Assembly: GCA_947589145.1 (NCBI GenBank)
Contig: CANQCB010000025.1
Coordinates: 1 to 15,488, forward strand
From: an uncultured Clostridia bacterium
GTDB lineage: Bacteria > Bacillota > Clostridia > Christensenellales > Pumilibacteraceae
Direction of reading: 5' to 3'
DNA length: 15,488 bases
The notes under the pieces were generated by a model. The model was given only the letters and a program-made list of their open reading frames with translations. It ran no database searches and had not been told where the DNA came from. Within the stretch, counting starts at the first letter, position 1. The number at the start of each line of letters is the position of its first letter. Position numbers and translations under genes: made by a program. Positions 7,039-15,069 of the stretch are shown here, in pieces.

Positions 7039-8161
7039 CTTGTACTCTCCTTATGTTTTTATCTTTTATTTTCGCGATTATCGCCGCCGCCAGACACACG
7101 AGCGGAAACCCGTATTGAACGATCATGGACGGTATCCACATATACGTCGTTACGAATTCCGTTACGCGGTTCAGGTCGGTGAACAGCGCCGTCGCTATCA
7201 AAATTACGATCCCCGCCGCCACCGTCACGCCTTTGCCCGCCTTTCGTCCGAACGCGAAGTCCATTCCGTGCGCGAAAAAATTCATCATCATTCCCGCGGA
7301 CAGAAGCACCGCCGTAAGCCACAGACAGAATATTATGAGGTCGAAACGCCCGAATTTGTAACTGCCCACCGCGTATTGCGTCATGTTGCTTATGTTATGT
7401 CCGTAGGTCAGGACTTCGGTCATGTCGCCGTACGCCGCGAAAAGTACGGTGGAGAAAACCATCAGGAACACGAATGCGACCAGCGCGGAAATGAGGGAGA
7501 AATAAATTTTTCCGCTTCCCGTCGCCTGTTTTTTGCCGAACGTCACTTTCCCGGTAAGCATGAGCAGCAATGTGAAATCGCCGTACCACATCGAAAACGT
7601 CGTGTAACCGCCGCCTATCTTCGACCAGCCTTCTGCAAGCAACGGATTCAAGCCGCCGAATTCCACCTCGGGCAAAGTAAGACACCCGAGAAGTATCATG
7701 CTTATTATCACTATGGGGGTGCAAATCTCGCTAAGCCGTCCCATAGCGGCAAGCGGTTTGATCGCAAAGTACAGCACGAGGAGTATCATGGGCAGAACGT
7801 GCCATACGTTGAGGGGCTGCCCGAATACCGACGTCGAAAAGAATATGCGCACGTCCACGAGAGACATAAACAGTTTGATCAAATAGAAAACCGAGACCGT
7901 CGTTATTATTATCTTCGAGCCTACGCTGCCGAATGCCGACTTTAACAGTTCGTATAAGTTTTTCTTACCCGAAAGAAAAATCACCGTCGCCACGACGGCA
8001 AGCAGGACGAGTTCGGTAAACAGTACCAGAAGCATGACGATAAAACTGTCTCTGCCGCTCACGCGCATAAGCAATACGGGGAGCATAAACATTTTCATCG
8101 CTATGGCGATAAGAAAAGTTATGCATAAAAATTGTCTGAATTTGACCTTATCTTTTTCCAT
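7013..8161 (-). CDS. gerAB: Spore germination permease, GerAB family (germinant receptor B subunit)
   Basis: GerAB is an integral membrane protein of the amino acid-polyamine-organocation superfamily. In characterised receptors it holds the germinant (amino acid) binding site. This 382-residue protein has about ten hydrophobic segments spread over its whole length and the family's usual size. Segments such as FLCITFLIAIAMKMFMLP at the start and the WYGDFTLLLML region near residue 205 fit the family. It begins 11 nt after the gerAA stop. Its ribosome binding site is a run of nine G (8165-8173 on the complementary strand), an unusual length-variable tract. Which germinant it senses cannot be told from sequence. 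Confidence 0.9.
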   Translation of the reverse strand: MEKDKVKFRQFLCITFLIAIAMKMFMLPVLLMRVSGRDSFIVMLLVLFTELVLLAVVATVIFLSGKKNLYELLKSAFGSVGSKIIITTVSVFYLIKLFMSLVDVRIFFSTSVFGQPLNVWHVLPMILLVLYFAIKPLAAMGRLSEICTPIVIISMILLGCLTLPEVEFGGLNPLLAEGWSKIGGGYTTFSMWYGDFTLLLMLTGKVTFGKKQATGSGKIYFSLISALVAFVFLMVFSTVLFAAYGDMTEVLTYGHNISNMTQYAVGSYKFGRFDLIIFCLWLTAVLLSAGMMMNFFAHGMDFAFGRKAGKGVTVAAGIVILIATALFTDLNRVTEFVTTYMWIPSMIVQYGFPLVCLAAAIIAKIKDKNIRRVQGEAVKSQN

Positions 8162-8164
8162 TGT

Positions 8165-8173
8165 CCCCCCCCC
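8165..8173 (-). promoter_or_regulatory. Nine-G tract acting as the gerAB ribosome binding site
   Basis: On the minus strand the gerAA stop codon TAG runs directly into a continuous G tract, which then reads ACA before the gerAB ATG. Apart from the stop codon, no other Shine-Dalgarno-like sequence fits in the 11-nt gap. Homopolymers of this length are prone to slippage, so the distance and pairing strength of the ribosome binding site may vary between cells or strains. Confidence 0.55.
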
Positions 8174-9663
8174 TATTTTTTTCGGCGTCGCTTGTTTATT
8201 TGCGGAATACTCTCGGGACGCATATCCAAATCCAAAAGAGGTTCTTTGATAAGCCCGTCCTTTTTGTCGCTCGCTATGTTCGGGGCATAAGGAGCAAGGA
8301 AAGGCGTTCTGTAACCGTTAAGCGCCACAAGATATATGAGCAGGAACACCGCGCCGATAAGCAGTCCGTAAAGTCCGAGAAATCCGCCGATCAACGTGAA
8401 CACAAGGCGCATTATCGCGGAACTGTCCGCCGCGTCGGGTACGGTGTAAGTCGATATGGACGAAAGCGCGACTATCATTACCGCGGGCGAGCCTATCATT
8501 CCCGCGTTTACCGCCGTCTCTCCGAGGACGAGAGCGCCGACTACGCTCATTGCAAGCCCCATGGATTGCGGCATTCTTATCCCCGCTTCCCTTATGATCT
8601 CGAACAGCAATATTACAAAAAGCACTTCCGCAAGCGGCGGCAAAGGCACGCCTTTTGTCGCGTTTATTATCGTTTGCAACAGTTGTTCGGGCATTATCGA
8701 GAAATGGAATATTTCCAAAGCGACGTAAAATCCCGGCAAAAATATACCGAAAAGCGTCGCTATTATCCGCACTATGCGCAAAAACGAAGCAAAGGGCGCG
8801 CGCTGATAATAGTCCTCCGCCGACTGCACCTCTTCCAAAAACATAAACGGCAAAGTGAGGACTATCGGCGAGCCGTCGCACAGTATCGCCACCCTGCCTT
8901 CGAGCAGTTTTGCCGCGCATATATCCGGCTTTTCGCAAGTTCCGACCTGATTGAAAATGGAGTAAGGACGGGGCTCGACGTAATTTTGCAGGTAATGCGA
9001 GTCCAACACGCCGTCGATGTCGATTTTTTTCAATTTTCGGATGACGCTTTCGACTATTTTTTCGTCCGCTATGCCCTCGATACTGACTACGGCTACTTCG
9101 GTGGAAGTGTGCCTGCCTATCTTCATTCGCTCTATTTTGAGTTTGGGAGTGCGGAGTTTGCGCTCGATCAACGACATGTTCGTCTTTATGTTTTCGATAA
9201 AGCCCTCGCGCGGTCCTTGCGTTACGCCCGAAGTCGGAGGCTCGGTGATCGTGCGTATCTCGTATTTGCGCATATTGACGCTTACGCAACCCTCTTCGCC
9301 GTCGAGAAAAACCAACGCGTCGCCCGAAAGCAGGTTCTTTATCGCCTCCACCTCGTCGTCGATCTTTTGAAACTCCAAGGGCACGAGAACCGTCCGCATC
9401 AATATGTCGTAATTCATTTCTTCGCCGTCGGCGCGTTTTATCGCGTCGATCATGTCGCGAAGCCCTTCGGAATCCGTCAGATCCGTTGCCGCCAATACTT
9501 CGCCGTGAACGCCGCAGCAAAAAAAGTCGTTCTTCGCAAAGAGCGACTTGGTTGACATTTGATTCAATATTCCGTCCGCGTTCACATTTTTAGGTTGCGC
9601 CGCTTGGGACGGAGTTATACATAAATTTTGGAAAACCGCTTTCGTTGCGCCGTGGCAATTCAA
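8173..9663 (-). CDS. gerAA: Spore germination protein, GerAA family (germinant receptor A subunit)
   Basis: The A subunit of the spore germinant receptor has a large hydrophilic N-terminal domain and a membrane C-terminal domain. Family landmarks are EPPTSGVTQGPREGF (141-155), EGRVAILCDGSP (255-266), EDYYQR (283-288), VPLPPLAE (339-346), REAGIRMP (358-365) and YTVPD (406-410). Hydrophobic segments lie between about 296 and 447, and the C-terminal tail is basic (KRRRKK). The start is uncertain. The TTG at 9663 has GGAG 5 nt upstream but yields 35 residues unlike any GerA N-terminus. The ATG at 9558 (residue 36) is the alternative but lacks a clear Shine-Dalgarno sequence. From either start, the short helix that usually precedes the first domain seems missing. 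It is the first gene of gerAA-gerAB-gerAC. Confidence 0.9.
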   Translation of the reverse strand: MNCHGATKAVFQNLCITPSQAAQPKNVNADGILNQMSTKSLFAKNDFFCCGVHGEVLAATDLTDSEGLRDMIDAIKRADGEEMNYDILMRTVLVPLEFQKIDDEVEAIKNLLSGDALVFLDGEEGCVSVNMRKYEIRTITEPPTSGVTQGPREGFIENIKTNMSLIERKLRTPKLKIERMKIGRHTSTEVAVVSIEGIADEKIVESVIRKLKKIDIDGVLDSHYLQNYVEPRPYSIFNQVGTCEKPDICAAKLLEGRVAILCDGSPIVLTLPFMFLEEVQSAEDYYQRAPFASFLRIVRIIATLFGIFLPGFYVALEIFHFSIMPEQLLQTIINATKGVPLPPLAEVLFVILLFEIIREAGIRMPQSMGLAMSVVGALVLGETAVNAGMIGSPAVMIVALSSISTYTVPDAADSSAIMRLVFTLIGGFLGLYGLLIGAVFLLIYLVALNGYRTPFLAPYAPNIASDKKDGLIKEPLLDLDMRPESIPQINKRRRKK

Positions 9664-9776
9664 TCTTGCTCCGCGGTTTGTTTTTATTTGTATTCGGGGA
9701 AATTTCGGTCTGCTTCACGCCGCGCTCGGAATTACCCGAAATGAGACCCCCCCCCGGCTGTCCCGACGCTATACGC
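9590..9776. other. Structured, repeat-like block between aguB and the gerAA body
   Basis: This stretch carries a nine-C run (9747-9755) and two 7-bp inverted repeats: 9702-9708 with 9736-9742, and 9673-9679 with 9633-9639. A smaller GCAA/TTGC hairpin (9655-9658 with 9666-9669) nests inside the second. I see no clear intrinsic terminator for the polyamine operon and no convincing sigma-G promoter for the ger operon. The translated part (9590-9663) does not look like GerA protein. It could be an intergenic repeat, a structured leader of the ger mRNA, or plain spacer. Confidence 0.35.
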
Positions 9777-10649
9777 TTACCCTTTGCAAATGGTTTTATA
9801 GCACTCGGGGCGGCGGTCACGGAACACTCCCCACTCCAACCTCTTTTGCGAAACGGCGGCAAAGTCGTAATCGGCGTATATTATTTCCTCTTTGTCGCGA
9901 GACGCGGAGGAGACGATCTCGCCCGTCTCGTCGGTCATGAAGGACGAGCCGTAGAACGAGAGAGAGGAGTTTTGTCCGCCGTTCTCCTTATCCGCGGTTA
10001 CTTTTTCCTCGCCTATTCTGTTTGCGGCAACGACGGGAAGCAGGTTCGCGGCGGCGTGACCTTGCATGCAACGTCTCCAATGCGGCATGCTGTCGCAACC
10101 CAGAATGGGTTCGCTTCCTATCGCGGTGGGATATAAAAGTATTTCCGCGCCGCCGATCGCCAGACACCGCGCCGTTTCGGGAAACCATTGATCCCAGCAT
10201 ATACCTATGCCTAATTTGCCGCAAGCGGTATCGAATACTTTGAAGCCGCTGTTACCTGCGGAAAAGTAAAACTTCTCCTGATAGTAATGGTCGTCTGGTA
10301 TGTGCGTTTTGCGGTATACGCCCATCGGCGCACCGTCGGCGTTTATCACCGCAACGGAATTGAAAAGCAGGTTGCCGTCTTTTTCATAGAAACTTATCGG
10401 CAGGACGACGCCGAGTTCTTTTGCAAGCCGCATACCCATTTTTACGGCCGCGTTTTCCGCCGTAGGCTCGGCAAGCGCATAGAAATCGTAACGCCGCTGT
10501 TGGCAGAAATATTCGCGCTCGAAAAGTTCGGGCAAAAGTATTATCTTCGCGCCCTTGCTCGCCGCCTCGCGAATAGCCGCCTCGGCTTTTTTCAGGTTCT
10601 CCGACCTCTCCGCCGAACATTTCATTTGCACTGCCGCAACCTTTGTCAT
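9777..10649 (-). CDS. aguB: N-carbamoylputrescine amidase
   Basis: AguB hydrolyses N-carbamoylputrescine to putrescine, CO2 and ammonia. It belongs to the nitrilase superfamily. The 290-residue product has the standard length and the complete catalytic triad: Glu41 in LLPELFE, Lys114 in YRKTHIPDD and Cys151 in GICWDQWFPE. The C-terminal SFYGSSF and KRLEWGVFRDRRPECY segments are typical of plant- and bacterial-type AguB. The reading frame is open much further upstream, but I chose the ATG at 10649: MTKVAAVQ matches the family start and AGGAG lies 7 nt before it. It begins 11 nt after the aguA stop and is the last gene of the polyamine operon. Confidence 0.95.
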   Translation of the reverse strand: MTKVAAVQMKCSAERSENLKKAEAAIREAASKGAKIILLPELFEREYFCQQRRYDFYALAEPTAENAAVKMGMRLAKELGVVLPISFYEKDGNLLFNSVAVINADGAPMGVYRKTHIPDDHYYQEKFYFSAGNSGFKVFDTACGKLGIGICWDQWFPETARCLAIGGAEILLYPTAIGSEPILGCDSMPHWRRCMQGHAAANLLPVVAANRIGEEKVTADKENGGQNSSLSFYGSSFMTDETGEIVSSASRDKEEIIYADYDFAAVSQKRLEWGVFRDRRPECYKTICKG

Positions 10650-10660
10650 ACTTATCTCCT

Positions 10661-11746
10661 TTATACGATCTGCTGTGTTATACAATGTATATTCCCGCCG
10701 CCGAGCAATATCTCCCGCGCCGCTATCTGTATTACCTTTCGCCCCGTGACTTTGCGCAATATCTCCGCCGCCCGCTCGTCGCTCTCGGCGTTCTCTCCGC
10801 CGAATGCCGGTATGATCACCGCGCCGTTGGAAAAGTAAAAGTTGCAATAGGACGCGGCAAGACGTTCTCCCGCTTCGCGCACGTCCTCGCCCTCTTCGAA
10901 AACGTAGCCGTCGAGATCGCGTTTGGTTATCGTTACGGGACGGTCGGGTATGGGGAGTTTGTGCACCTTGATTTGTCTGCCCTTCGCGTCCGTCTCGCCC
11001 GCAAGATAGTCGTAGTCGGCGCGGGAAAGCGCGTATTGCGGATCGTTTTCGTCGTCCGTCCAAGCAAGTACGACCTCGCCCGGGCGCACGAATGCGCAAA
11101 CGTTATCCACGTGCTCGTTCGTCTCGTCGTTATATATTCCGCGCGGCAGCCACAATACCTTTTCCGCGCCGAGATATTCTTTGAGTTTTTCTTCTATCTC
11201 CGCCTTGCCGAGCGTCGGGTTTCTGCCTGCGGAAAGCAGACAACTCTCGGTTACGAGAAGCGTACCCTCCCCGTCCGAATGTATGCTTCCGCCTTCGAGA
11301 ACGAAGGGCGCGGCGTCGTATAAAGGCACGCCCAGACGCTCGGCTACCGTGCGCGCGAAGGCATTGTCCTTTTCCCAATGCGCGTAAAGTCCGTCCGTCT
11401 CTCCTCCCCAAGCGTTAAACTCCCAATTCACCGCGCGTATCTCGCCTGCCGCGTTTTTGACGAACGTGGGGGCTATGTCGCGCGCCCACGAGTCGTCCGT
11501 GTCCGCTTCGATTATCGCGATATCCCCGCCGAGCGCGCCGCGCACATGCTCCGCTTTGCCGATCCCGCAAAAGACGTAAACGCGTTCGCTTTCGGCTATC
11601 GCTTTTATCACTTCGGTAAACGCCTTTTCGGCAGGGCGCGCGCCGTAGTGCCAACTGCCCGTTCGGTGCGGCCATATTATTATGCAGCCCGAATGCGGCT
11701 CAAATTCGCCGGGCATATAAAATCCGTCTTTTCTCGGCGTTCTCAT
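10661..11746 (-). CDS. aguA: Agmatine deiminase
   Basis: AguA converts agmatine to N-carbamoylputrescine and ammonia. It belongs to the guanidino-modifying (peptidylarginine deiminase-like) family. The 361-residue protein shows MPGEFEPHSG (11-20), WPHR, SWARDIAP (86-93), EGGSIHSDG (151-159, His156), TNEHVDN (209-215, His212) and the catalytic Cys355 in GGGNIHC close to the C-terminus. Length and motif order match characterised enzymes. Its ATG overlaps the nspC stop codon as ATGA (11743-11746), and aguB follows after 11 nt. Together the pair gives a two-step route from agmatine to putrescine without urea release. Confidence 0.95.
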   Translation of the reverse strand: MRTPRKDGFYMPGEFEPHSGCIIIWPHRTGSWHYGARPAEKAFTEVIKAIAESERVYVFCGIGKAEHVRGALGGDIAIIEADTDDSWARDIAPTFVKNAAGEIRAVNWEFNAWGGETDGLYAHWEKDNAFARTVAERLGVPLYDAAPFVLEGGSIHSDGEGTLLVTESCLLSAGRNPTLGKAEIEEKLKEYLGAEKVLWLPRGIYNDETNEHVDNVCAFVRPGEVVLAWTDDENDPQYALSRADYDYLAGETDAKGRQIKVHKLPIPDRPVTITKRDLDGYVFEEGEDVREAGERLAASYCNFYFSNGAVIIPAFGGENAESDERAAEILRKVTGRKVIQIAAREILLGGGNIHCITQQIV

Positions 11747-12909
11747 GACAGTCTACCCTTGAAGTCCGCATAGCCGAATTGCTTTATGAGTTCGGCGCCG
11801 CTTCTTTTAAGCAAATATATCGAGGGGAGCGGCATACCGTTGAAGGTATTGTTCTTCACCATCGTGTAGATAGCCATGTCCTCGAATATGAGTTTGTCGC
11901 CCGCTTTCAAACGGGACTCGAAAGAATAATCTCCGATTACGTCGCCGGCAAGGCAGGTGCGCGAGGAAAGCCTGTACGTGTGCGGCTTTTCGCCCGGCTT
12001 ACAGCCGCCGACTACGGGCGGGCGGTACGGCATTTCCAACACGTCGGGCATGTGGCATTCGGCGGAAGCGTCGAGAATGGCGATTTCCATTCCGTTGCTC
12101 ACGACGTCCTCCACGCTCGTCACAAGATAGCCCGCGTCGAGCGCAACCGCTTCGCCCGGTTCGAGATATACGGTAAAGCCGTATTTATCGATCACTTCGG
12201 CGATAAAGGTGCGGAGCATATCGAGTTTATACCCCCGCCGCGTTATATGGTGTCCGCCGCCCATATTCAGCCACTTTATCCGTTTCAAGTAGGGCGCGAA
12301 TTGCTCCTCTACCGACGCAAACGTCCTCATAAGGTCGGGGCAGTCCTGCTCGCAAAGGGTATGGAAGTGCAATCCCTCCACGTCGCTCGGAAGGCTCTCG
12401 CCGAATTCGAGACGCATTTGCTTTGCGGTTATCCCCAACCGAGACCCTTCGGCGCAGGGGTCGTATATCGCGGTTTTCTGCGTGGAGTACATCGGGTTTA
12501 TGCGCAAACCGATACTCGCTTTTTTGCCCGACGCGGCGTTGCGGTCGGCTATTATCGAGCGGTATTTGCGGTATTGCGCCGCGGAATTGAACACTATATG
12601 ATCGCAAATTTCCGCGAGTTCGAGCATTTCGTCCTCTTTATACGCAGGGGCGTATACGTGATTTTCCTTGCCCATTTCCTCTTTGCCCAGCCGCGCTTCG
12701 TAAAGTCCGCTCGCCGTCGTACCCGACAGGTATTTGCTGATGAGAGGATATAACGAAAAACAGGAAAAAGCCTTTTGCGCAAGCAAAACGCGGCAACCCG
12801 AGTCCTGCACGGATTTCAACACGCGGCAATTTTCCTCTATCTTGCCCTCGTCCACGACATAACAGGGCGTGGGCAGGCTCTTCAATATGTCTATCGTCCT
12901 CTCGTCCAT
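11743..12909 (-). CDS. nspC: Carboxynorspermidine/carboxyspermidine decarboxylase
   Basis: This PLP enzyme of the alanine-racemase-fold decarboxylase family removes the carboxyl group from carboxyspermidine (or carboxynorspermidine), giving spermidine (or norspermidine). The 388-residue product has the PLP lysine Lys46 in LLAQKAFSC, GLHFHTLCE and the glycine-rich phosphate-binding NMGGGHHIT. It also has YLEPGEAVALDAGY and the cysteine segment TCLAGDVIGDYSF, all typical of NspC. I chose the ATG at 12909 (MDERTIDILKSLPTPCYV) over a longer frame opening at 12957, because upstream residues are not family-like and would run into the previous gene. The ribosome binding site is weak. It starts 11 nt after the dehydrogenase stop. 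Putrescine as the upstream diamine suggests the carboxyspermidine branch, but the sequence does not prove it. Confidence 0.92.
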   Translation of the reverse strand: MDERTIDILKSLPTPCYVVDEGKIEENCRVLKSVQDSGCRVLLAQKAFSCFSLYPLISKYLSGTTASGLYEARLGKEEMGKENHVYAPAYKEDEMLELAEICDHIVFNSAAQYRKYRSIIADRNAASGKKASIGLRINPMYSTQKTAIYDPCAEGSRLGITAKQMRLEFGESLPSDVEGLHFHTLCEQDCPDLMRTFASVEEQFAPYLKRIKWLNMGGGHHITRRGYKLDMLRTFIAEVIDKYGFTVYLEPGEAVALDAGYLVTSVEDVVSNGMEIAILDASAECHMPDVLEMPYRPPVVGGCKPGEKPHTYRLSSRTCLAGDVIGDYSFESRLKAGDKLIFEDMAIYTMVKNNTFNGMPLPSIYLLKRSGAELIKQFGYADFKGRLS

Positions 12910-12920
12910 TTTTCGGTATA

Positions 12921-14180
12921 TTATTCCACGGTTTCGGGATCTTCGTCCACGATCCAAGGCAATCCGAATTTATTCAGCATATCCATAAAAGGATCGGGGT
13001 CGAACTCCTCGATATTCCACACGCCCGCTTTTTTCCAACGTTTGCTTGCGACGAGCGCCGCGCCGATCATTGCCGGAACGCCCGTAGTGTACGCGATCGC
13101 CTGCGAGCCGACTTCTTTATAGCACTCTTGGTGGTCGCACACGTTATAGATATAGATAGTTTTGCGCTTCCCGTCCTTCTTGCCCTTGAAAATGCAACCT
13201 ATGTTCGTCTTTCCCACCGTCCTCGGTCCGAGAGACGCGGGGTCGGGCAGCAGCGTTTTCAGGAATTGAATGGGGACTATTTCCCTGCCCTCGAACATTA
13301 CGGGGGAAGTGGAAAGCATGCCGACGTTTTCCAGACACTTCATGTGCGTGAGATAGCTTTGCCCGAAAGTCATGAAAAAGCGAATGCGCTTTACGCCGGG
13401 TATGTTCTTCGCAAGCGACTCGATCTCTTCGTGATGAAGAAGATACATATCCTTTTTGCCCACCTGCGGAAAGTCGTACACCCGCTTTATCTCCATGGGC
13501 TTTGTCTCTACCCAATGTCCGTTTTCCCAATAAGACCCGTTCGCCGAGACTTCGCGAAGGTTTATTTCGGGGTTGAAGTTAGTGGCGAACGGATAGCCGT
13601 GGTCGCCGCCGTTGCAGTCGAGTATGTCTATCGTTTCTATCTCGTCGAAGTAGTGTTTGAGCGCGTAAGCCGAGAATACGCCCGTGACGCCGGGGTCGAA
13701 GCCGCTGCCGAGAAGCGCGGTTATCCCCGCCCGCTCGAAACGTTTTTTATACTCCCATTGATAGGAATAGTCGAAATATGCCGTAAAGCCCCGCTCGGCG
13801 CACCTCTTTTCGTATGCCGCGCGCCAAGTCGGGTCGTCGGTGTTCTCGGGCTCGTAGTTCGCCGTGTCGATATAGTCGACTTTGCACCTGAGACAGGCTT
13901 CCATTATCGCAAGATCCTGATAAGGAAGAGCAAGGTTGAGCACTGCGTCGGGCTTGTATTTTTTTATGAGCGCGGTGAGTTCCTCGACGTTGTCGGCGTC
14001 CACCCGTGCCGTCGTTATTTTGGTTTTCGTCGTCGGTTGTAATTTTTCCTTTACCGCGTCGCATTTGGAAAGAGTTCGGCTGGCAATTTCGATTTCGCCG
14101 AACGTCTCGCTGTTTTGACAGCATTTTGCTATTGCGACGCCCGCCACGCCGCCGCAACCTATTATGAGTAATCTTGCCAT
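12921..14180 (-). CDS. Carboxynorspermidine/carboxyspermidine dehydrogenase (saccharopine dehydrogenase family)
   Basis: The enzyme condenses a diamine (putrescine here, by context) with L-aspartate semialdehyde and reduces the imine with NADPH to give carboxyspermidine. The 419-residue product opens with a Rossmann nucleotide-binding motif, LIIGCGGVAG (5-14). It then shows LNLALPYQD, VDYIDTANYE, GSGFDPGVTGVFSAYA and DCNGGDHGYPFATNFNPEINLREV, a strong match to the carboxynorspermidine dehydrogenase branch rather than to lysine-pathway saccharopine dehydrogenases. The ATG at 14180 is preceded by AGGCGGG. It lies 13 nt after speE and 11 nt before nspC, its usual partner. Confidence 0.92.
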   Translation of the reverse strand: MARLLIIGCGGVAGVAIAKCCQNSETFGEIEIASRTLSKCDAVKEKLQPTTKTKITTARVDADNVEELTALIKKYKPDAVLNLALPYQDLAIMEACLRCKVDYIDTANYEPENTDDPTWRAAYEKRCAERGFTAYFDYSYQWEYKKRFERAGITALLGSGFDPGVTGVFSAYALKHYFDEIETIDILDCNGGDHGYPFATNFNPEINLREVSANGSYWENGHWVETKPMEIKRVYDFPQVGKKDMYLLHHEEIESLAKNIPGVKRIRFFMTFGQSYLTHMKCLENVGMLSTSPVMFEGREIVPIQFLKTLLPDPASLGPRTVGKTNIGCIFKGKKDGKRKTIYIYNVCDHQECYKEVGSQAIAYTTGVPAMIGAALVASKRWKKAGVWNIEEFDPDPFMDMLNKFGLPWIVDEDPETVE

Positions 14181-14193
14181 ATTTCCCGCCTTT

Positions 14194-15051
14194 TCAGTTA
14201 TTTTCCTCTTCGAGAAGAATGTCCTCGACGTATTTCGGAAGCATAAACGCGCCTTTATGCAGGTTGGTGGTATAGTACCAGGTCTTTATGCCGCGCCCGT
14301 TCCACCTGTCGGCGTCGAGGTCGAGCAGAGGGTGGTATTTTTTCGAGGTGAATCCAAACAGCCAATATCCCGACGGACAGGTCGGAATGTGCGCCTGATA
14401 TACTCTGCTTATGCGAAAGGAATGGCTTGCCTTTCTGTGCATTTGACGGCAGGATTGTTCGTCCTCGTCATAGAAAGGGCTGCCGTGCTGATATACCATT
14501 ATGCCGTCGTCGCGAAGGGCGCGGTAGCAACTTCCGTAAAACTCTTTCGTGAACAGCCCTGCGGTGTGTCCCAAAGGGTCGATCGCGTCGTTTATTATGA
14601 GGTCGTATTCGTTCGATTTTGCGCGGAGAAACCTCAATCCGTCGAGGAAGTATACTTTGACGCGCGGGTCTTCCAAGCCTCTCGCGTTATCCGGAAAGAA
14701 CTGCTTGCATATTTCCACGAAAGTGCCGTCGGGTTCTACCACGTCGATACGTTCGATCTCGTCGTAATAGGAAAGTTCGCGCGCCACTCCGCCGTCGCCG
14801 CCGCCTATGATGAGCACGTTTTTAACGTTCGGGTGTACCGCCATGGGAACGTGAACTATCATTTCGTCGTAAATAAATTCGTCCTTTTCCGAAAATACGA
14901 TACTGTCGTTGCAAACGATAAATCTGCCGAACTCCTGCGAATCATACACCTCTATGCGCTGAAACTCCGTCTGCGCGCCGTAAAGTTGGCGGTCTATTTT
15001 GACCGACAATTTTACCTTATCCGTATAGTAATCGGAAAACCAAAGTTCCAT
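14194..15051 (-). CDS. speE: Spermidine synthase homologue with altered substrate-site residues
   Basis: Classic SpeE transfers an aminopropyl group from decarboxylated SAM to putrescine. This 285-residue protein has the family's length and fold: LIIGGGDGGVARE (80-92), Glu106 and Asp108 in VVEPD, Asp137 in FLDG, and two acidic residues Asp155 and Asp158 in NDAIDP. By alignment with my memory of the human enzyme, several neighbouring residues differ. YQEM/YHEM becomes YDEM (61-64), the GPAE loop becomes GHTA (161-164), and the tyrosine in PTYPSG becomes Cys225 in PTCPSG. The ATG at 15051 has a strong GGAGGAGAAGG upstream and lies 18 nt after the decarboxylase. No SpeD, which would supply decarboxylated SAM, is in the window. 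The fold is sure; spermidine synthase activity is less so. Confidence 0.88.
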   Translation of the reverse strand: MELWFSDYYTDKVKLSVKIDRQLYGAQTEFQRIEVYDSQEFGRFIVCNDSIVFSEKDEFIYDEMIVHVPMAVHPNVKNVLIIGGGDGGVARELSYYDEIERIDVVEPDGTFVEICKQFFPDNARGLEDPRVKVYFLDGLRFLRAKSNEYDLIINDAIDPLGHTAGLFTKEFYGSCYRALRDDGIMVYQHGSPFYDEDEQSCRQMHRKASHSFRISRVYQAHIPTCPSGYWLFGFTSKKYHPLLDLDADRWNGRGIKTWYYTTNLHKGAFMLPKYVEDILLEEENN

Positions 15052-15069
15052 TTATCCCTTCTCCTCCGT

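Noticed and set aside
8161..9555. Long plus-strand open frame of 464 codons opposite gerAA
   Set aside because: It is antisense to a well-conserved gene, is rich in Arg/Tyr/His as expected of a complement frame, and has no recognisable domain or ribosome binding site.
9556..9776. Sigma-G promoter for the ger operon
   Set aside because: I searched by eye for a GNATR -35 and CATNNTA -10 at 17-18 nt spacing and found no convincing pair.
9590..9862. Minus-strand 90-codon frame overlapping the aguB end and gerAA start
   Set aside because: It overlaps conserved aguB codons in another frame and shows no domain. Its lower half may belong to the repeat-like block rather than to a gene.
10650..11099. 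N-terminal extension of aguB of about 150 residues
   Set aside because: It lies over aguA in another frame, is Arg-rich and low in order, and a good ribosome binding site supports the ATG at 10649.
12910..12957. N-terminal extension of nspC by 16 residues
   Set aside because: It overlaps the dehydrogenase end and does not resemble the family; MDERTIDILKSLPTPCYV matches the expected start.
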